A DNA stretch of 64,000 nt from positions 2,334,001 through 2,398,000 of the forward strand of contig NZ_JAAFZC010000001.1 of NCBI RefSeq assembly GCF_010614805.1. The letters are read 5' to 3'. The notes under the pieces were generated by a model, which saw only the letters and a program-made list of their open reading frames with translations, searched no databases and had not been told where the DNA came from. Source of the DNA: Pseudooceanicola aestuarii. GTDB lineage: Bacteria; Pseudomonadota; Alphaproteobacteria; Rhodobacterales; Rhodobacteraceae. Position 1 is the first letter of the stretch. Each line of letters begins with the position of its first letter. Of the stretch, positions 12,037 to 19,884 are shown piece by piece. The translations under genes were made by a program, and so were the position numbers.

Positions 12037-13221
12037 TCAGCGCGTCAGTTCGCGCATCCCGGCCTCCAGTCCGGCCAGGGTCATCGGCACCATCCGATCC
12101 TCGAACACGTCGCGGATCATGCGGATCGACTGGGTATAACCCCAGTATTTTTCCGGCACCGGGTTGATCCACAGGTGGTTTTTCCACTGGTCGCGGGCGC
12201 GTTGCAGCCAGACCTGGCCCGGTTCCTCGTTCCAATGCTCGTTCGCGCCGCCGGGATAGGCGATCTCGTAAGGGGACATGGAGGCGTCGCCGACGAAGAT
12301 GCACTTGTAATCCGGGCCGTAGGTGCGCAGCACCTCCCAGGTAGGGGTCTGTTCAGCCCAGCGGCGGCGATTGTCCTTCCACACGCCTTCATAAAGGCAA
12401 TTGTGGAAGTAGAAATGCTCCAGATGCTTGAACTCGGTCCTGGCGGCGGAGAACAATTCCTCCACCACCTTGATATGCGGATCCATGGAGCCGCCGATAT
12501 CAAAGAACAGCAGCACCTTGACCGCGTTGCGCCGTTCCGGCCGGGTCTGGACATCCAGATAGCCATGTTCGGCGGTGGCGCGGATGGTGCCGTCCAGGTC
12601 CAGTTCGTCATGCGCCCCGTCACGGGCCCATTTTCGCAGCCGTTTCAGGGCCACCTTGATGTTGCGGGTGCCCAGTTCGACCGTATCGTCCAGGTTCTTG
12701 AACTCGCGCTTGTCCCAGACCTTCACGGCGCGCTGGTGGCGGGATTTCTCCTGCCCGATGCGCACGCCCTCGGGGTTGTAGCCATCGGCGCCAAAGGGAG
12801 ACGTGCCGCCGGTGCCGATCCACTTGCTGCCGCCCTGGTGACGCTCCTTCTGTTCTTCCAGCCGCTTCTTCAGCGTCTCCATCAGCTTCTCGAAACCGCC
12901 CAGGGCCTCGATCTCCGCCTTTTCTTCCTCGCTCAGGTGCTTTTCGGCCATGGATTGCAGCCAGTCCTGCGGCAGGTCCACCGCCTCCAGCACCTGGTCC
13001 AGATTGATCTGTTCCAGCCCGGAGAAGGTGGCGGCGAAGGCGCGGTCGAACTTGTCGAGGTTGCGTTCGTCCTTCACCATGGCGGCGCGGGCCAGGTAGT
13101 AGAACGCCTCTGGATCGTAGGTCACCAGATCGGCGCGCATTGCTTCCAGAAAGGTCAGGTATTCCCGCAGGGAAACGGGAATCGCATGGCTGCGCAGGTT
13201 CTCGAAGAAGGGGATGAACAT
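12037..13221 (-). CDS. VWA domain-containing protein (CoxE-like)
   Basis: This is a cytoplasmic 394-residue protein with an N-terminal helical part, a charged coiled-coil-prone stretch (about residues 95-130) and a C-terminal von Willebrand A domain. The metal site reads FFDIGGSMD (Asp241, Gly243, Ser245), so the first MIDAS serine is replaced by glycine. Proteins of this type act with MoxR AAA+ ATPases as metal-insertion or assembly chaperones; a moxR gene lies upstream in the same direction. TGAGGT, overlapping the stop of the preceding 55-aa gene, serves as ribosome site. Confidence 0.85.
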   Translation of the reverse strand: MFIPFFENLRSHAIPVSLREYLTFLEAMRADLVTYDPEAFYYLARAAMVKDERNLDKFDRAFAATFSGLEQINLDQVLEAVDLPQDWLQSMAEKHLSEEEKAEIEALGGFEKLMETLKKRLEEQKERHQGGSKWIGTGGTSPFGADGYNPEGVRIGQEKSRHQRAVKVWDKREFKNLDDTVELGTRNIKVALKRLRKWARDGAHDELDLDGTIRATAEHGYLDVQTRPERRNAVKVLLFFDIGGSMDPHIKVVEELFSAARTEFKHLEHFYFHNCLYEGVWKDNRRRWAEQTPTWEVLRTYGPDYKCIFVGDASMSPYEIAYPGGANEHWNEEPGQVWLQRARDQWKNHLWINPVPEKYWGYTQSIRMIRDVFEDRMVPMTLAGLEAGMRELTR

Positions 13222-13231
13222 CGGTCGGACC

Positions 13232-13399
13232 TCAGCTGAGGATACGGTGGGTGATGAGCGTCAGGAACAGCCCGGCGAGGGCGAACAGGATCGCATGGCC
13301 CGCCGCATATTGCAAAATGTCCGCGCGCCTGCCGCCGCGCGCCCGTGCCCGCCAGCCGCCGAAGACCGCCCCAAGTATCGCCGCGATCACTACGAACAT
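13232..13399 (-). CDS. Small membrane protein (55 aa) of the MoxR/VWA unit
   Basis: This 55-residue reading frame fills the gap between the DUF2927 gene and the VWA gene on the same strand. The product has two hydrophobic helices (residues 1-15, FVVIAAILGAVFGGW, and about 35-50, AILFALAGLFLTLIT) separated by an Arg-rich loop (RARARGGRR). Its TGA stop is part of the ribosome site of the VWA gene, which suggests coupled translation. I do not recognise a family. The tight fit between neighbours and the clean two-helix pattern favour a real gene. Confidence 0.65.
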   Translation of the reverse strand: MFVVIAAILGAVFGGWRARARGGRRADILQYAAGHAILFALAGLFLTLITHRILS

Positions 13400-13402
13400 G
13401 GC

Positions 13403-14803
13403 CTAACTCCTGCCTTTTGCGGGGTTGAGCGCCGCCACCTCGCGCAGCTTGGCCCGCACCGCCCAATCAGGGCCAAAGCCGTATCGCGCCCATCCGATGC
13501 TGTCCAGCCGCACGGCCCGCGCCTCGGTGTCGCGGCCGGTCAGATCCAACGCCTCGGCGCGCAGCATCATCAGAGACGACAAGAGGGAGGCATTCTCATG
13601 CGCCTCCGCCCGCGGAATCATCGGGTCCAGCAGCGCCAGCGCCCGCGCGCCCGCGCCGCGCGCGATTTCGTGGGCGGCCAGCTGGGCGGTAACATAGGCC
13701 TCATGGATGGTGGTGCGCGGATCGGCGGCATAGATCCGCCGGGCCGATATCAGGTGGTCATAGGCCCGCAGCGGATCGCGGGCCTGTGTCAGCCGGGCGT
13801 AGATATAGAGGGAAAAGGCCATGCGATGGTCGCGCCAGCCCTGATTGCGCGCGATCTGCACGGCGCGCGCCGCCGCCTGACCACGCGCGCGGGTTTCCGC
13901 GCCAGGGCCAAGCGCCTGTTGGATGGCGTCGATCCAGGGGCGGGGCGTCGCGGTCAGCCTGCGGTCGATGCCGGCGCTGCCGCGCGGATTGATCCGCGCC
14001 AGGATCGCCGGCAGCCGCGCGGCGACCTCGGCGCGGCTCATGCCGGTGCGCAGCTCGGGGGCATAGGTGACGCGCAGCATCAGCATGTCGAACCCGGTCA
14101 GGACCGCGTGCATGTTGTCATCGTTGAACACGCTGTCGTCCAGCCGGTAGAGATCGTTCAACGGGCCGATCGCCTGGGCCAGTTCCTCGTGCAGGCAATC
14201 GCGCATCTCCTGCGGGGAGACGTCGTTGGGCACGAAGATCGCCAGCCGGTCGCGAACGGTCAGCTGCGCCCAGTCCGAGGCGGCGCTGCGCCCGGCGCGG
14301 CGGAATTCGGACAGGCGCGTGATGTTGGGCACGACGAAACAGGCGGCCTGCGGCAGTTCGCGGCGGATGTCGCCGCTGGTCACGCCTTCGATCACGATAT
14401 TGGCGCGGGCACGGTCATCGGTGCGGGCGATGTCGATCCCGGCCTCTTCCGCGATGCGGGTGATCAGCAGGTCCAGATCGCGCAGCATGCCCTGGGTGGC
14501 GCGGCCGGTGACAGCAATGCGGATCGGTCCTTCGAACCGGGTGAAGGTCTCCAGCGCACGGCCCGATTCCAGCGCGAAGCTGAGGTCGAGGAAATCGCGC
14601 GCCAGCGCGCTGTTGGACCGCGTGACGGGAGCCGGACGGGCCTGGGCAAAGACCTTCATCGGAGGCAGGTCCGAGACGGCAGCCGGGCGCGCGGCGCGCG
14701 TGGCGATGGACCCGCCTTGCGGGCCGGGCGCACAGGCGGCCAGCAGGGCCAGGCCCAGCACGGCCAGCAATCGCGCGGCGCCGGGGCGGGGGCGCGATGT
14801 CAC
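13403..14803 (-). CDS. DUF2927 lipoprotein
   Basis: This is a 466-residue predicted lipoprotein. Its signal peptide ends in the lipobox LLAAC (Cys24), so it is anchored to a membrane from the periplasmic side. The middle carries the DUF2927 signature, including CLHEELAQAIGPLNDLYRLDDSVFNDDNMHAVLT, reminiscent of a metalloprotease-like region without a full HExxH. The C-terminal third is helical and may form repeats. GTG at 14803 overlaps the stop of the GNAT gene by 4 nt. The function is unknown; its position suggests a link to the MoxR/VWA pair. Confidence 0.8.
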   Translation of the reverse strand: MTSRPRPGAARLLAVLGLALLAACAPGPQGGSIATRAARPAAVSDLPPMKVFAQARPAPVTRSNSALARDFLDLSFALESGRALETFTRFEGPIRIAVTGRATQGMLRDLDLLITRIAEEAGIDIARTDDRARANIVIEGVTSGDIRRELPQAACFVVPNITRLSEFRRAGRSAASDWAQLTVRDRLAIFVPNDVSPQEMRDCLHEELAQAIGPLNDLYRLDDSVFNDDNMHAVLTGFDMLMLRVTYAPELRTGMSRAEVAARLPAILARINPRGSAGIDRRLTATPRPWIDAIQQALGPGAETRARGQAAARAVQIARNQGWRDHRMAFSLYIYARLTQARDPLRAYDHLISARRIYAADPRTTIHEAYVTAQLAAHEIARGAGARALALLDPMIPRAEAHENASLLSSLMMLRAEALDLTGRDTEARAVRLDSIGWARYGFGPDWAVRAKLREVAALNPAKGRS

Positions 14804-15255
14804 CCGCTGATCCGCTGATACTTGATGAAATCCGTCACCCCGGCGATCCGGTCGTACAATTGCCGCGCGGTGGCGTTGTCCTGTTGGGTCAGCCAGTAGA
14901 CGGTCGGCGCCCCGGCGGCATCGGCGCGGTCATAGACCGCCTGGATCAACGCCCGGCCGATACCCTGACCCCGAACCGACGGGTCGGCATAGAGATCCTG
15001 AAGGTAGCAGACATCTTCGACCCGCTGACCATGGCGGTGGAACAGGTAATGGGTGAGCCCGACGGGATGTCCATCAACTTCGGCCAGCAATCCGTTGAAA
15101 TCGCGTGGATCGTCTCCCAGAAGCCGCTGGAAATAGACGTCATAGACCTGATCCGGGACGGAAGTCTTGTAGAAGTCCAGATATGCGGTCCAGAGGGTTT
15201 GCCAGGAGGCGCGGTCGCGCGGCTCCAGCGGGCGGATGGTGACGGGGCTGGTCAT
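14800..15255 (-). CDS. GNAT family N-acetyltransferase
   Basis: This 151-residue protein has the GNAT acetyl-CoA site: LYADPSVRGQGIGRALIQAVYDRA (motif A with RGQGIG), then YWLTQQDNATARQLYDRI (motif B). The acceptor substrate cannot be predicted. The ATG at 15255 is preceded by AGGA; a GTG 30 nt further up would add MRDRQPQDSP. Its stop overlaps the GTG of the DUF2927 gene by 4 nt, and the moxR gene lies about 190 nt upstream on the same strand. Confidence 0.85.
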   Translation of the reverse strand: MTSPVTIRPLEPRDRASWQTLWTAYLDFYKTSVPDQVYDVYFQRLLGDDPRDFNGLLAEVDGHPVGLTHYLFHRHGQRVEDVCYLQDLYADPSVRGQGIGRALIQAVYDRADAAGAPTVYWLTQQDNATARQLYDRIAGVTDFIKYQRISG

Positions 15256-15448
15256 GGGGCTGTCCTGTGGCTGCCTGTCGCGCACTGCGGCGCGTTTCAG
15301 GCCAAGTCTGCCCCAAAGTCGCAGGCGGGGGAAGAGGGCGGGCCGTCCCGCGGGACCGGCCCGGCGCCCTCCCCGTATTCTGACGCCGACCGCCAGATGC
15401 CCCTGTCTGAGGGCCGGAGGAACGGTCGGCGCACGGGTCTCCGCGTGG

Positions 15449-16288
15449 TCAGCGTTGGCCGCGTGCCAGAAAGGCCAGGCGTTCGAACAGGTGCACGTCC
15501 TGTTCGTTCTTCAGCAGGGCGCCATGCAGCTTGGGCAGCGCATTGGCGCCGTCGCGTTTCAGATCCTCGGCGCTCAGATCCTCCGCCAGCAGCAGCTTCA
15601 ACCAGTCGAGCACTTCGGAGGTCGACGGTTTCTTCTTCAGCCCGTTGGTTTCGCGCAGCTCGAAGAACTGGGTCAGTGCGGCGGTCAGCAGCTCTGCCTT
15701 GATGCCGGGGTGGTGAACCTCGACGATCTTTCGCATCGTGTCCATGTCCGGAAAGCGGATGTAATGGAAGAAGCAGCGCCGCAGGAAGGCGTCCGGCAGC
15801 TCCTTCTCGTTGTTGGAGGTGATGATCACGATCGGCCGCTGGCGCGCCTTGATCGTCTCTCCGGTCTCGTAGACGTGGAAATCCATCCGGTCGAGTTCCT
15901 GCAACAGGTCGTTGGGAAACTCGATATCGGCCTTGTCGATCTCGTCGATCAGCAGGACGACTTTCTGATCCGCCTCGAACGCGGTCCACAGCTTGCCCTT
16001 GCGGATGTAGTTCTTGACGTCATGCACGCGTTCCTCGCCCAGCTGGCTGTCGCGCAGGCGGCTGACGGCGTCGTACTCATAGAGACCCTGTTGGGCCTTG
16101 GTGGTGGATTTGATGTTCCATTCGATCATCGGCAGGCCCAGGGCCTGGGCCACCTGGCGGGCCAGTTCGGTCTTGCCAGTGCCCGGCTCGCCCTTGACCA
16201 GCAATGGCCGTTCCAGCGTCACTGCCGCGTTGACGGCAATCGTCAGATCGTCGGTGGCCACATAATCCTTCGTGCCTTCGAATTTCAT
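15449..16288 (-). CDS. MoxR-family AAA+ ATPase
   Basis: This is a cytoplasmic 279-residue AAA+ ATPase with Walker A GEPGTGKT (residues 33-40), Walker B VVLLIDEID (about 110-118) and sensor-type motif ITSNNEKELPDAFLRRC. MoxR proteins work with VWA-domain partners to assemble or activate metalloenzymes and complexes; such a partner lies downstream at 12037-13221. The chosen ATG at 16288 (MKFEGTKDYV) matches the usual family beginning; an ATG at 16306 is possible. It is divergent from dksA, and a divergent promoter region lies in 16289-16479. Confidence 0.92.
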   Translation of the reverse strand: MKFEGTKDYVATDDLTIAVNAAVTLERPLLVKGEPGTGKTELARQVAQALGLPMIEWNIKSTTKAQQGLYEYDAVSRLRDSQLGEERVHDVKNYIRKGKLWTAFEADQKVVLLIDEIDKADIEFPNDLLQELDRMDFHVYETGETIKARQRPIVIITSNNEKELPDAFLRRCFFHYIRFPDMDTMRKIVEVHHPGIKAELLTAALTQFFELRETNGLKKKPSTSEVLDWLKLLLAEDLSAEDLKRDGANALPKLHGALLKNEQDVHLFERLAFLARGQR

Positions 16289-16479
16289 AGAGAAGTGCCC
16301 TGTCATTTCTTGTTCCGCAGGACGATAGGGTTTTCCGCAATCGACTGCAACGCAGGTTGCGCATTGGCAAATGTGTAGTGACAAGACGGACCGAAGGGCG
16401 TAAGAGCGGCCCGAGGGGAAACCGGCGCATGGACCGTTGGACAGACCGGTCAGGCGGCGGCCTTGATTGGGAGCCTAAT

Positions 16480-16902
16480 ATGAAAGCTGAAACCTTCCTG
16501 GATGACGATTATCGTCCCGCCGAGGACGAGCCGTTCATGAACGAGCGGCAGGTCGAATATTTCCGGCGCAAGTTGTTGCAATGGAAACAGGATCTTCTGG
16601 CGGACAGTCGCGACACCGTCGAGGGACTGCAGGAGAATACCCGCAATATCCCGGATTCCGCCGATCGCGCGAGCGAAGAGACGGACCGGGCACTGGAATT
16701 GCGGACCCGCGACCGCCAGCGCAAGCTGGTCGCCAAGATCGACGCCGCCCTGCGGCGCATCGACGAGGGCGAATACGGCTATTGCGAAGTCACCGGAGAG
16801 CCGATCAGCCTGCGCCGCCTTGACGCACGCCCGATCGCCACCATGAGCCTGGAAGCCCAGGAACGTCACGAACGCCGCGAAAAAGTGCATCGGGACGACT
16901 AA
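16480..16902 (+). CDS. dksA: RNA polymerase-binding transcription factor DksA
   Basis: DksA binds the secondary channel of RNA polymerase and with ppGpp adjusts transcription of rRNA and amino-acid genes. The 140-residue protein has the coiled coil (about residues 20-100; tip region DSADRASEETDRALELRTRDR) and the globular C-terminal part EYGYCEVTGEPISLRRLDARP. Only one cysteine remains of the four-Cys zinc finger, the form known from alphaproteobacteria. The ATG at 16480 follows GGGAG. A strong hairpin terminator lies 25 nt after the stop. Confidence 0.95.
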   Translation: MKAETFLDDDYRPAEDEPFMNERQVEYFRRKLLQWKQDLLADSRDTVEGLQENTRNIPDSADRASEETDRALELRTRDRQRKLVAKIDAALRRIDEGEYGYCEVTGEPISLRRLDARPIATMSLEAQERHERREKVHRDD

Positions 16903-16926
16903 GCGACACATCGCCGTGCAAGACTT

Positions 16927-16955
16927 GACGCCGGGGCCCCCTGGGCTCCGGCGTC
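16927..16955 (+). terminator. Intrinsic terminator after dksA
   Basis: A 13-bp GC-rich stem (16927-16939 with 16943-16955, one G·U pair) closes a 3-nt loop and is followed by TGCTTTGG. It lies between dksA and the next plus-strand gene, so the two are probably separate transcripts. Confidence 0.7.
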
Positions 16956-16980
16956 TGCTTTGGAACGAAAGGGACCGGCC

Positions 16981-18201
16981 ATGGCTCTGGCGGGGGTGAG
17001 GATTGCGGTGATCGGCGCGGGCGTCGGCGGCCTGTCCGTGGCCCGTGCCCTGCGGCTGCGGGGCGCCGAGGTGACGGTGCTGGAACAGGCGCAGGCCATC
17101 ACCGAGGTCGGCGCCGGGGTGCAGATCACCCCCAACGGGCTGGCGGTGCTGCGCGGGCTGGGGCTGGCGGATCGGCTGCGCGGGCCACGGGCGCAGGCGG
17201 TGCGGCTGTTTTCCCATCGTGGTCCCGAATCCCTGTGCCTGAACCTGTCAGACCTGCCGGCGGGGCAGGGGTACCACTTCGTGCATCGTGCCGATCTGAT
17301 CGCGCTGCTGGCCGCCGGCGCGCGTGAGGCCGGGGTGCGCATCCGCCTGTTGCAGCAGGTGGACCGGATCGCGCCCGGCACCGCCGAGGATCGCCCGGTA
17401 ATCCACCTGCGCACCGGCGCGCAGATGCGCCCCGACCTGGTGATCGGGGCCGATGGGCTGCATTCGCGTCTGCGCGCGGCGCTGGTTGAAGCGGCGCAGC
17501 CCCGGTTCACCGGGCAGGTGGCATGGCGCGCCGTGGTGCCGGGCGATCCGGCCGACCCGGCGGAGGCGCATCTTTACATGGGGCCGGGGCGTCATCTGGT
17601 AACCTATCCGCTGCGCGAGGGAACGTTGCGCAATATCGTGGCGGTCGAGGAACGCAGCGAATGGGCCGCCGACAGCTGGACCCTGGCCGGGGATCCGCAA
17701 CTGCTGCGGCAGGCGTTCTGGGGATCTGCCGCGCCGGTGCGCGCCCTGCTAGAGAGGGTGGAGGCGGTGAACCTCTGGGGGCTGCACCGCCATCCGGTGG
17801 CGCGCCGATGGGTGACGGCCCGTACCGCCCTGCTGGGCGATGCCGCGCATCCCACGCTGCCCTTCCTGGCGCAGGGGGCCAACCTGGCGCTGGAAGATGC
17901 CTGGGTTCTGGCGGAGGCGTTGCACCTCGGGCCTGATCCCGCCGCCGCATTGGCCCGGTACGAGGCCGCCCGCCTGCCGCGCGCCCGGCGGGCTATCACG
18001 GCCGCCAATCGCAACGCGTGGAAATACCACCTGCGCAGCGCACCGATGCAGCTGGCCGCGCATCTGGCCCTGCGCGCCGGACAACGGCTGGCGCCCCGGC
18101 AACTGGGCAACCCCTATGGTTGGCTCTATGATCTGGATGTCACCGGAGGGACGCAACTGCCCGCACCGCGCTGCCCTTCAGAGGTCGAGAACCGCCCATA
18201 G
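16981..18201 (+). CDS. FAD-dependent monooxygenase (salicylate-hydroxylase-like)
   Basis: This is a cytoplasmic 406-residue group A flavoprotein monooxygenase. The FAD-binding GAGVGG lies at residues 12-17 (IAVIGAGVGGLSVARAL), the DG-type motif at DLVIGADGLHSRLR, and the GD motif at TALLGDAAHPTLPFLAQGANLALEDAWVLAEAL. It resembles 3-hydroxybenzoate or salicylate hydroxylases, but no aromatic-degradation genes are nearby, so the substrate is open. The ATG at 16981 has AAAGGGA. The 3' end overlaps the convergent exonuclease III gene by 24 nt. Confidence 0.85.
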   Translation: MALAGVRIAVIGAGVGGLSVARALRLRGAEVTVLEQAQAITEVGAGVQITPNGLAVLRGLGLADRLRGPRAQAVRLFSHRGPESLCLNLSDLPAGQGYHFVHRADLIALLAAGAREAGVRIRLLQQVDRIAPGTAEDRPVIHLRTGAQMRPDLVIGADGLHSRLRAALVEAAQPRFTGQVAWRAVVPGDPADPAEAHLYMGPGRHLVTYPLREGTLRNIVAVEERSEWAADSWTLAGDPQLLRQAFWGSAAPVRALLERVEAVNLWGLHRHPVARRWVTARTALLGDAAHPTLPFLAQGANLALEDAWVLAEALHLGPDPAAALARYEAARLPRARRAITAANRNAWKYHLRSAPMQLAAHLALRAGQRLAPRQLGNPYGWLYDLDVTGGTQLPAPRCPSEVENRP

Positions 18202-18957
18202 CGGCACGTGATCGGAGGGTTTGTTCCCGCCGCGCACCTCCTTGTCGATGCCGGTATCGGTCACCAGGTCGGCGCATTGCGGGGTCATCAACATGTGATC
18301 GATGCGGATGCCGTTGTTCCGCTGCCAGGCGCCGGCCTGATAATCCCAGAAGGTATAATGCCCCGGTTCGGGATGGCGGGTGCCGAAGATCTCGGTAAAG
18401 CCGAGGTTGACGATCCGCTGCCAGGCGGCGCGGCTTTGCGGCAGGAACAGCGCGTCCTGCGTCCATTTCTCGGGGTGGGCGGCGTCCTGCGGCTGGGGAA
18501 TGACGTTGTAATCGCCCAGCATGACAGCTGGTTCCTCCGCCGCCATCAGTTCTGTCGCGCGGGCGTGCAGGCGGTCCATCCAGGCAAGCTTGTAGTCGTA
18601 TTTCGGCCCCGGCACCGGGTTGCCGTTGGGCAGGTACAGCCCGCAGACCCGCAGCGCCGTCTTGCCGACCACTGTCGCCTCGATCCAGCGGGCCTGTTCG
18701 TCCTGCGGATCGCCGGGCAGGCCACGGCTGACATCTTCCAGCGGAAGTTTCGACAGGATAGCCACGCCATTGAAGCTTTTCTGGCCGTGCGTTTCCACCT
18801 GGTAGCCGCGATCTTCGAATAGATCGCGGGGGAAATTCTCGTCGACGGATTTGATTTCCTGCAAAACGGCGACATCCGGCTGTGCAGTGTCGAGCCAATT
18901 GAGAAGCGATTCTGCCCGCGCCTTGATTCCATTGATATTGAATGTGGCCAGTTTCAT
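18178..18957 (-). CDS. xth: Exodeoxyribonuclease III (AP endonuclease)
   Basis: This 259-residue member of the endonuclease/exonuclease/phosphatase superfamily cleaves at abasic sites in base-excision repair. It begins MKLATFNINGIKAR and contains VLQEIKS (metal-binding Glu), NGVAILSK, LYLPNGNPV, MLGDYNVIPQ and the C-terminal RIDHMLM and PSDHVPLWA with the catalytic Asp-His. The ATG at 18957 has AGGAAAG upstream. It is divergent from the repeat-protein gene across the gene-free 18958-19321 interval. Confidence 0.95.
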   Translation of the reverse strand: MKLATFNINGIKARAESLLNWLDTAQPDVAVLQEIKSVDENFPRDLFEDRGYQVETHGQKSFNGVAILSKLPLEDVSRGLPGDPQDEQARWIEATVVGKTALRVCGLYLPNGNPVPGPKYDYKLAWMDRLHARATELMAAEEPAVMLGDYNVIPQPQDAAHPEKWTQDALFLPQSRAAWQRIVNLGFTEIFGTRHPEPGHYTFWDYQAGAWQRNNGIRIDHMLMTPQCADLVTDTGIDKEVRGGNKPSDHVPLWAVLDL

Positions 18958-19321
18958 TGGCGTCTTTCCTGTCACGTACCCGAGACGGGCACGCTACCGG
19001 TGCTGTGTCACGGGGTCCAGCGCAGCGTTCGGTAAAGCATAAATAGCGTCCGGAAACACCACTTTGGGGCCGCTGCGATTCGGCGACACATGATCCTATT
19101 CCGCGTCTTCGTTATCGCGAAGGCGGTCATGCAAAAAGTTTGTTTACGATTCTCAGTCGAGAGTTTCTATAATGTAAACAATGTCATGGCACCTCCCTGA
19201 CTCCCCTACACAATAGTCCGCACGTTTAACACGAAATGAGAGTTTGCGGCTAACGACATGCGTGTAACCGTTTGGGGGTCACTCGTTCAAACATTATCGA
19301 CACACCTTGGGAGACTGCCAA
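18958..19321. promoter_or_regulatory. Gene-free divergent region between xth and the repeat-protein gene
   Basis: This 364-bp interval has no convincing gene. It is visibly less GC-rich than its surroundings. It contains a perfect TATAAT at 19168-19173 in plus orientation without a good -35 at standard spacing, lying just inside a perfect inverted repeat TGTTTAC (19141-19147) / GTAAACA (19174-19180). The octamer GAGAGTTT occurs twice (19159 and 19239). It probably holds the promoters of both divergent genes and an operator. Confidence 0.5.
19141..19180 (+). promoter_or_regulatory. Perfect inverted repeat around a -10-like TATAAT
   Basis: TGTTTAC at 19141-19147 is exactly inverted as GTAAACA at 19174-19180. 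The right arm directly abuts TATAAT (19168-19173), as expected of an operator that controls access to a promoter. The regulator is unknown. The site lies about 140 nt upstream of the repeat-protein start. Confidence 0.4.
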
Positions 19322-19846
19322 ATGACTGCACTGCGTAAATCCGCCACGTTCGCCGAAATCAATACTCCGAAAAACGACATGATGAGCGGCGATGCGCTTG
19401 AAATGTTCTCTTCCGGTTCGGCGCCGGTTTCGTCCTCCGCATTGTTGGGCGATGCGGTCGAAATGTTTTCCTCCGGCTCCGCGCCGATGATGACCTCCGC
19501 CCTGACGGGTGATGCAGTCGAAGCGTTCTCCTCCGGCTCCGCGCCGGTTGCGACTTCCGCCCTGACGGGTGATGCAGTCGAAGCGTTCTCCTCCGGCTCC
19601 GCGCCGGTTGCGACTTCCGCCCTGACGGGTGACGCGGTGGAGGCGTTCTCCTCCGGCTCCGCGCCGGTTGCGACCTCCGCCCTGACGGGTGACGCGGTGG
19701 AGGCGTTCTCCTCCGGCTCCGCCCCTGTTGCGACTTCCGCCCTGACGGGTGACGCGGTGGAGGCGTTCTCCTCCGGCTCCGCGCCCACGATGGACAGCGA
19801 CACGGCCGCAGGCGATGCCTGTCACGCCTTTTCCTCCGGCTCCTGA
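19322..19846 (+). CDS. Repeat protein with eight GDAxExFSSGSAP units (unrecognised; possible precursor)
   Basis: This 174-residue protein is almost entirely made of 20-residue units of the form GDAVEAFSSGSAPVATSALT. The GDA motif begins at residues 23, 43, 63, 83, 103, 123, 143 and 164; every unit ends in FSSGS and the last one terminates the protein. A 22-residue non-repeated leader (MTALRKSATFAEINTPKNDM...) precedes them. There is no signal peptide or membrane helix, and the only cysteine (Cys167) lies in the last, divergent unit. GGGAG precedes the ATG at good distance. A multi-core peptide precursor, a beta-solenoid scaffold or a binding-repeat protein are all possible; I do not recognise a characterised family. 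Confidence 0.8.
   Translation: MTALRKSATFAEINTPKNDMMSGDALEMFSSGSAPVSSSALLGDAVEMFSSGSAPMMTSALTGDAVEAFSSGSAPVATSALTGDAVEAFSSGSAPVATSALTGDAVEAFSSGSAPVATSALTGDAVEAFSSGSAPVATSALTGDAVEAFSSGSAPTMDSDTAAGDACHAFSSGS
19501..19800 (+). repeat. Five tandem 60-bp repeats inside the repeat-protein gene
   Basis: The five consecutive 60-bp blocks beginning at 19501, 19561, 19621, 19681 and 19741 are nearly identical; the first two are identical over all 60 bp. More diverged copies flank them on both sides. The period is a multiple of three, so unit gain or loss would keep the frame. Confidence 0.95.
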
Positions 19847-19884
19847 TCCGCCAAACTTCGGGTCACGCCGGGCGACCGGCAGGG

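Noticed and set aside
19501..19800. CRISPR-like array
   Set aside because: Repeats are directly adjacent with no unique spacers and encode protein in frame; no cas genes are present.
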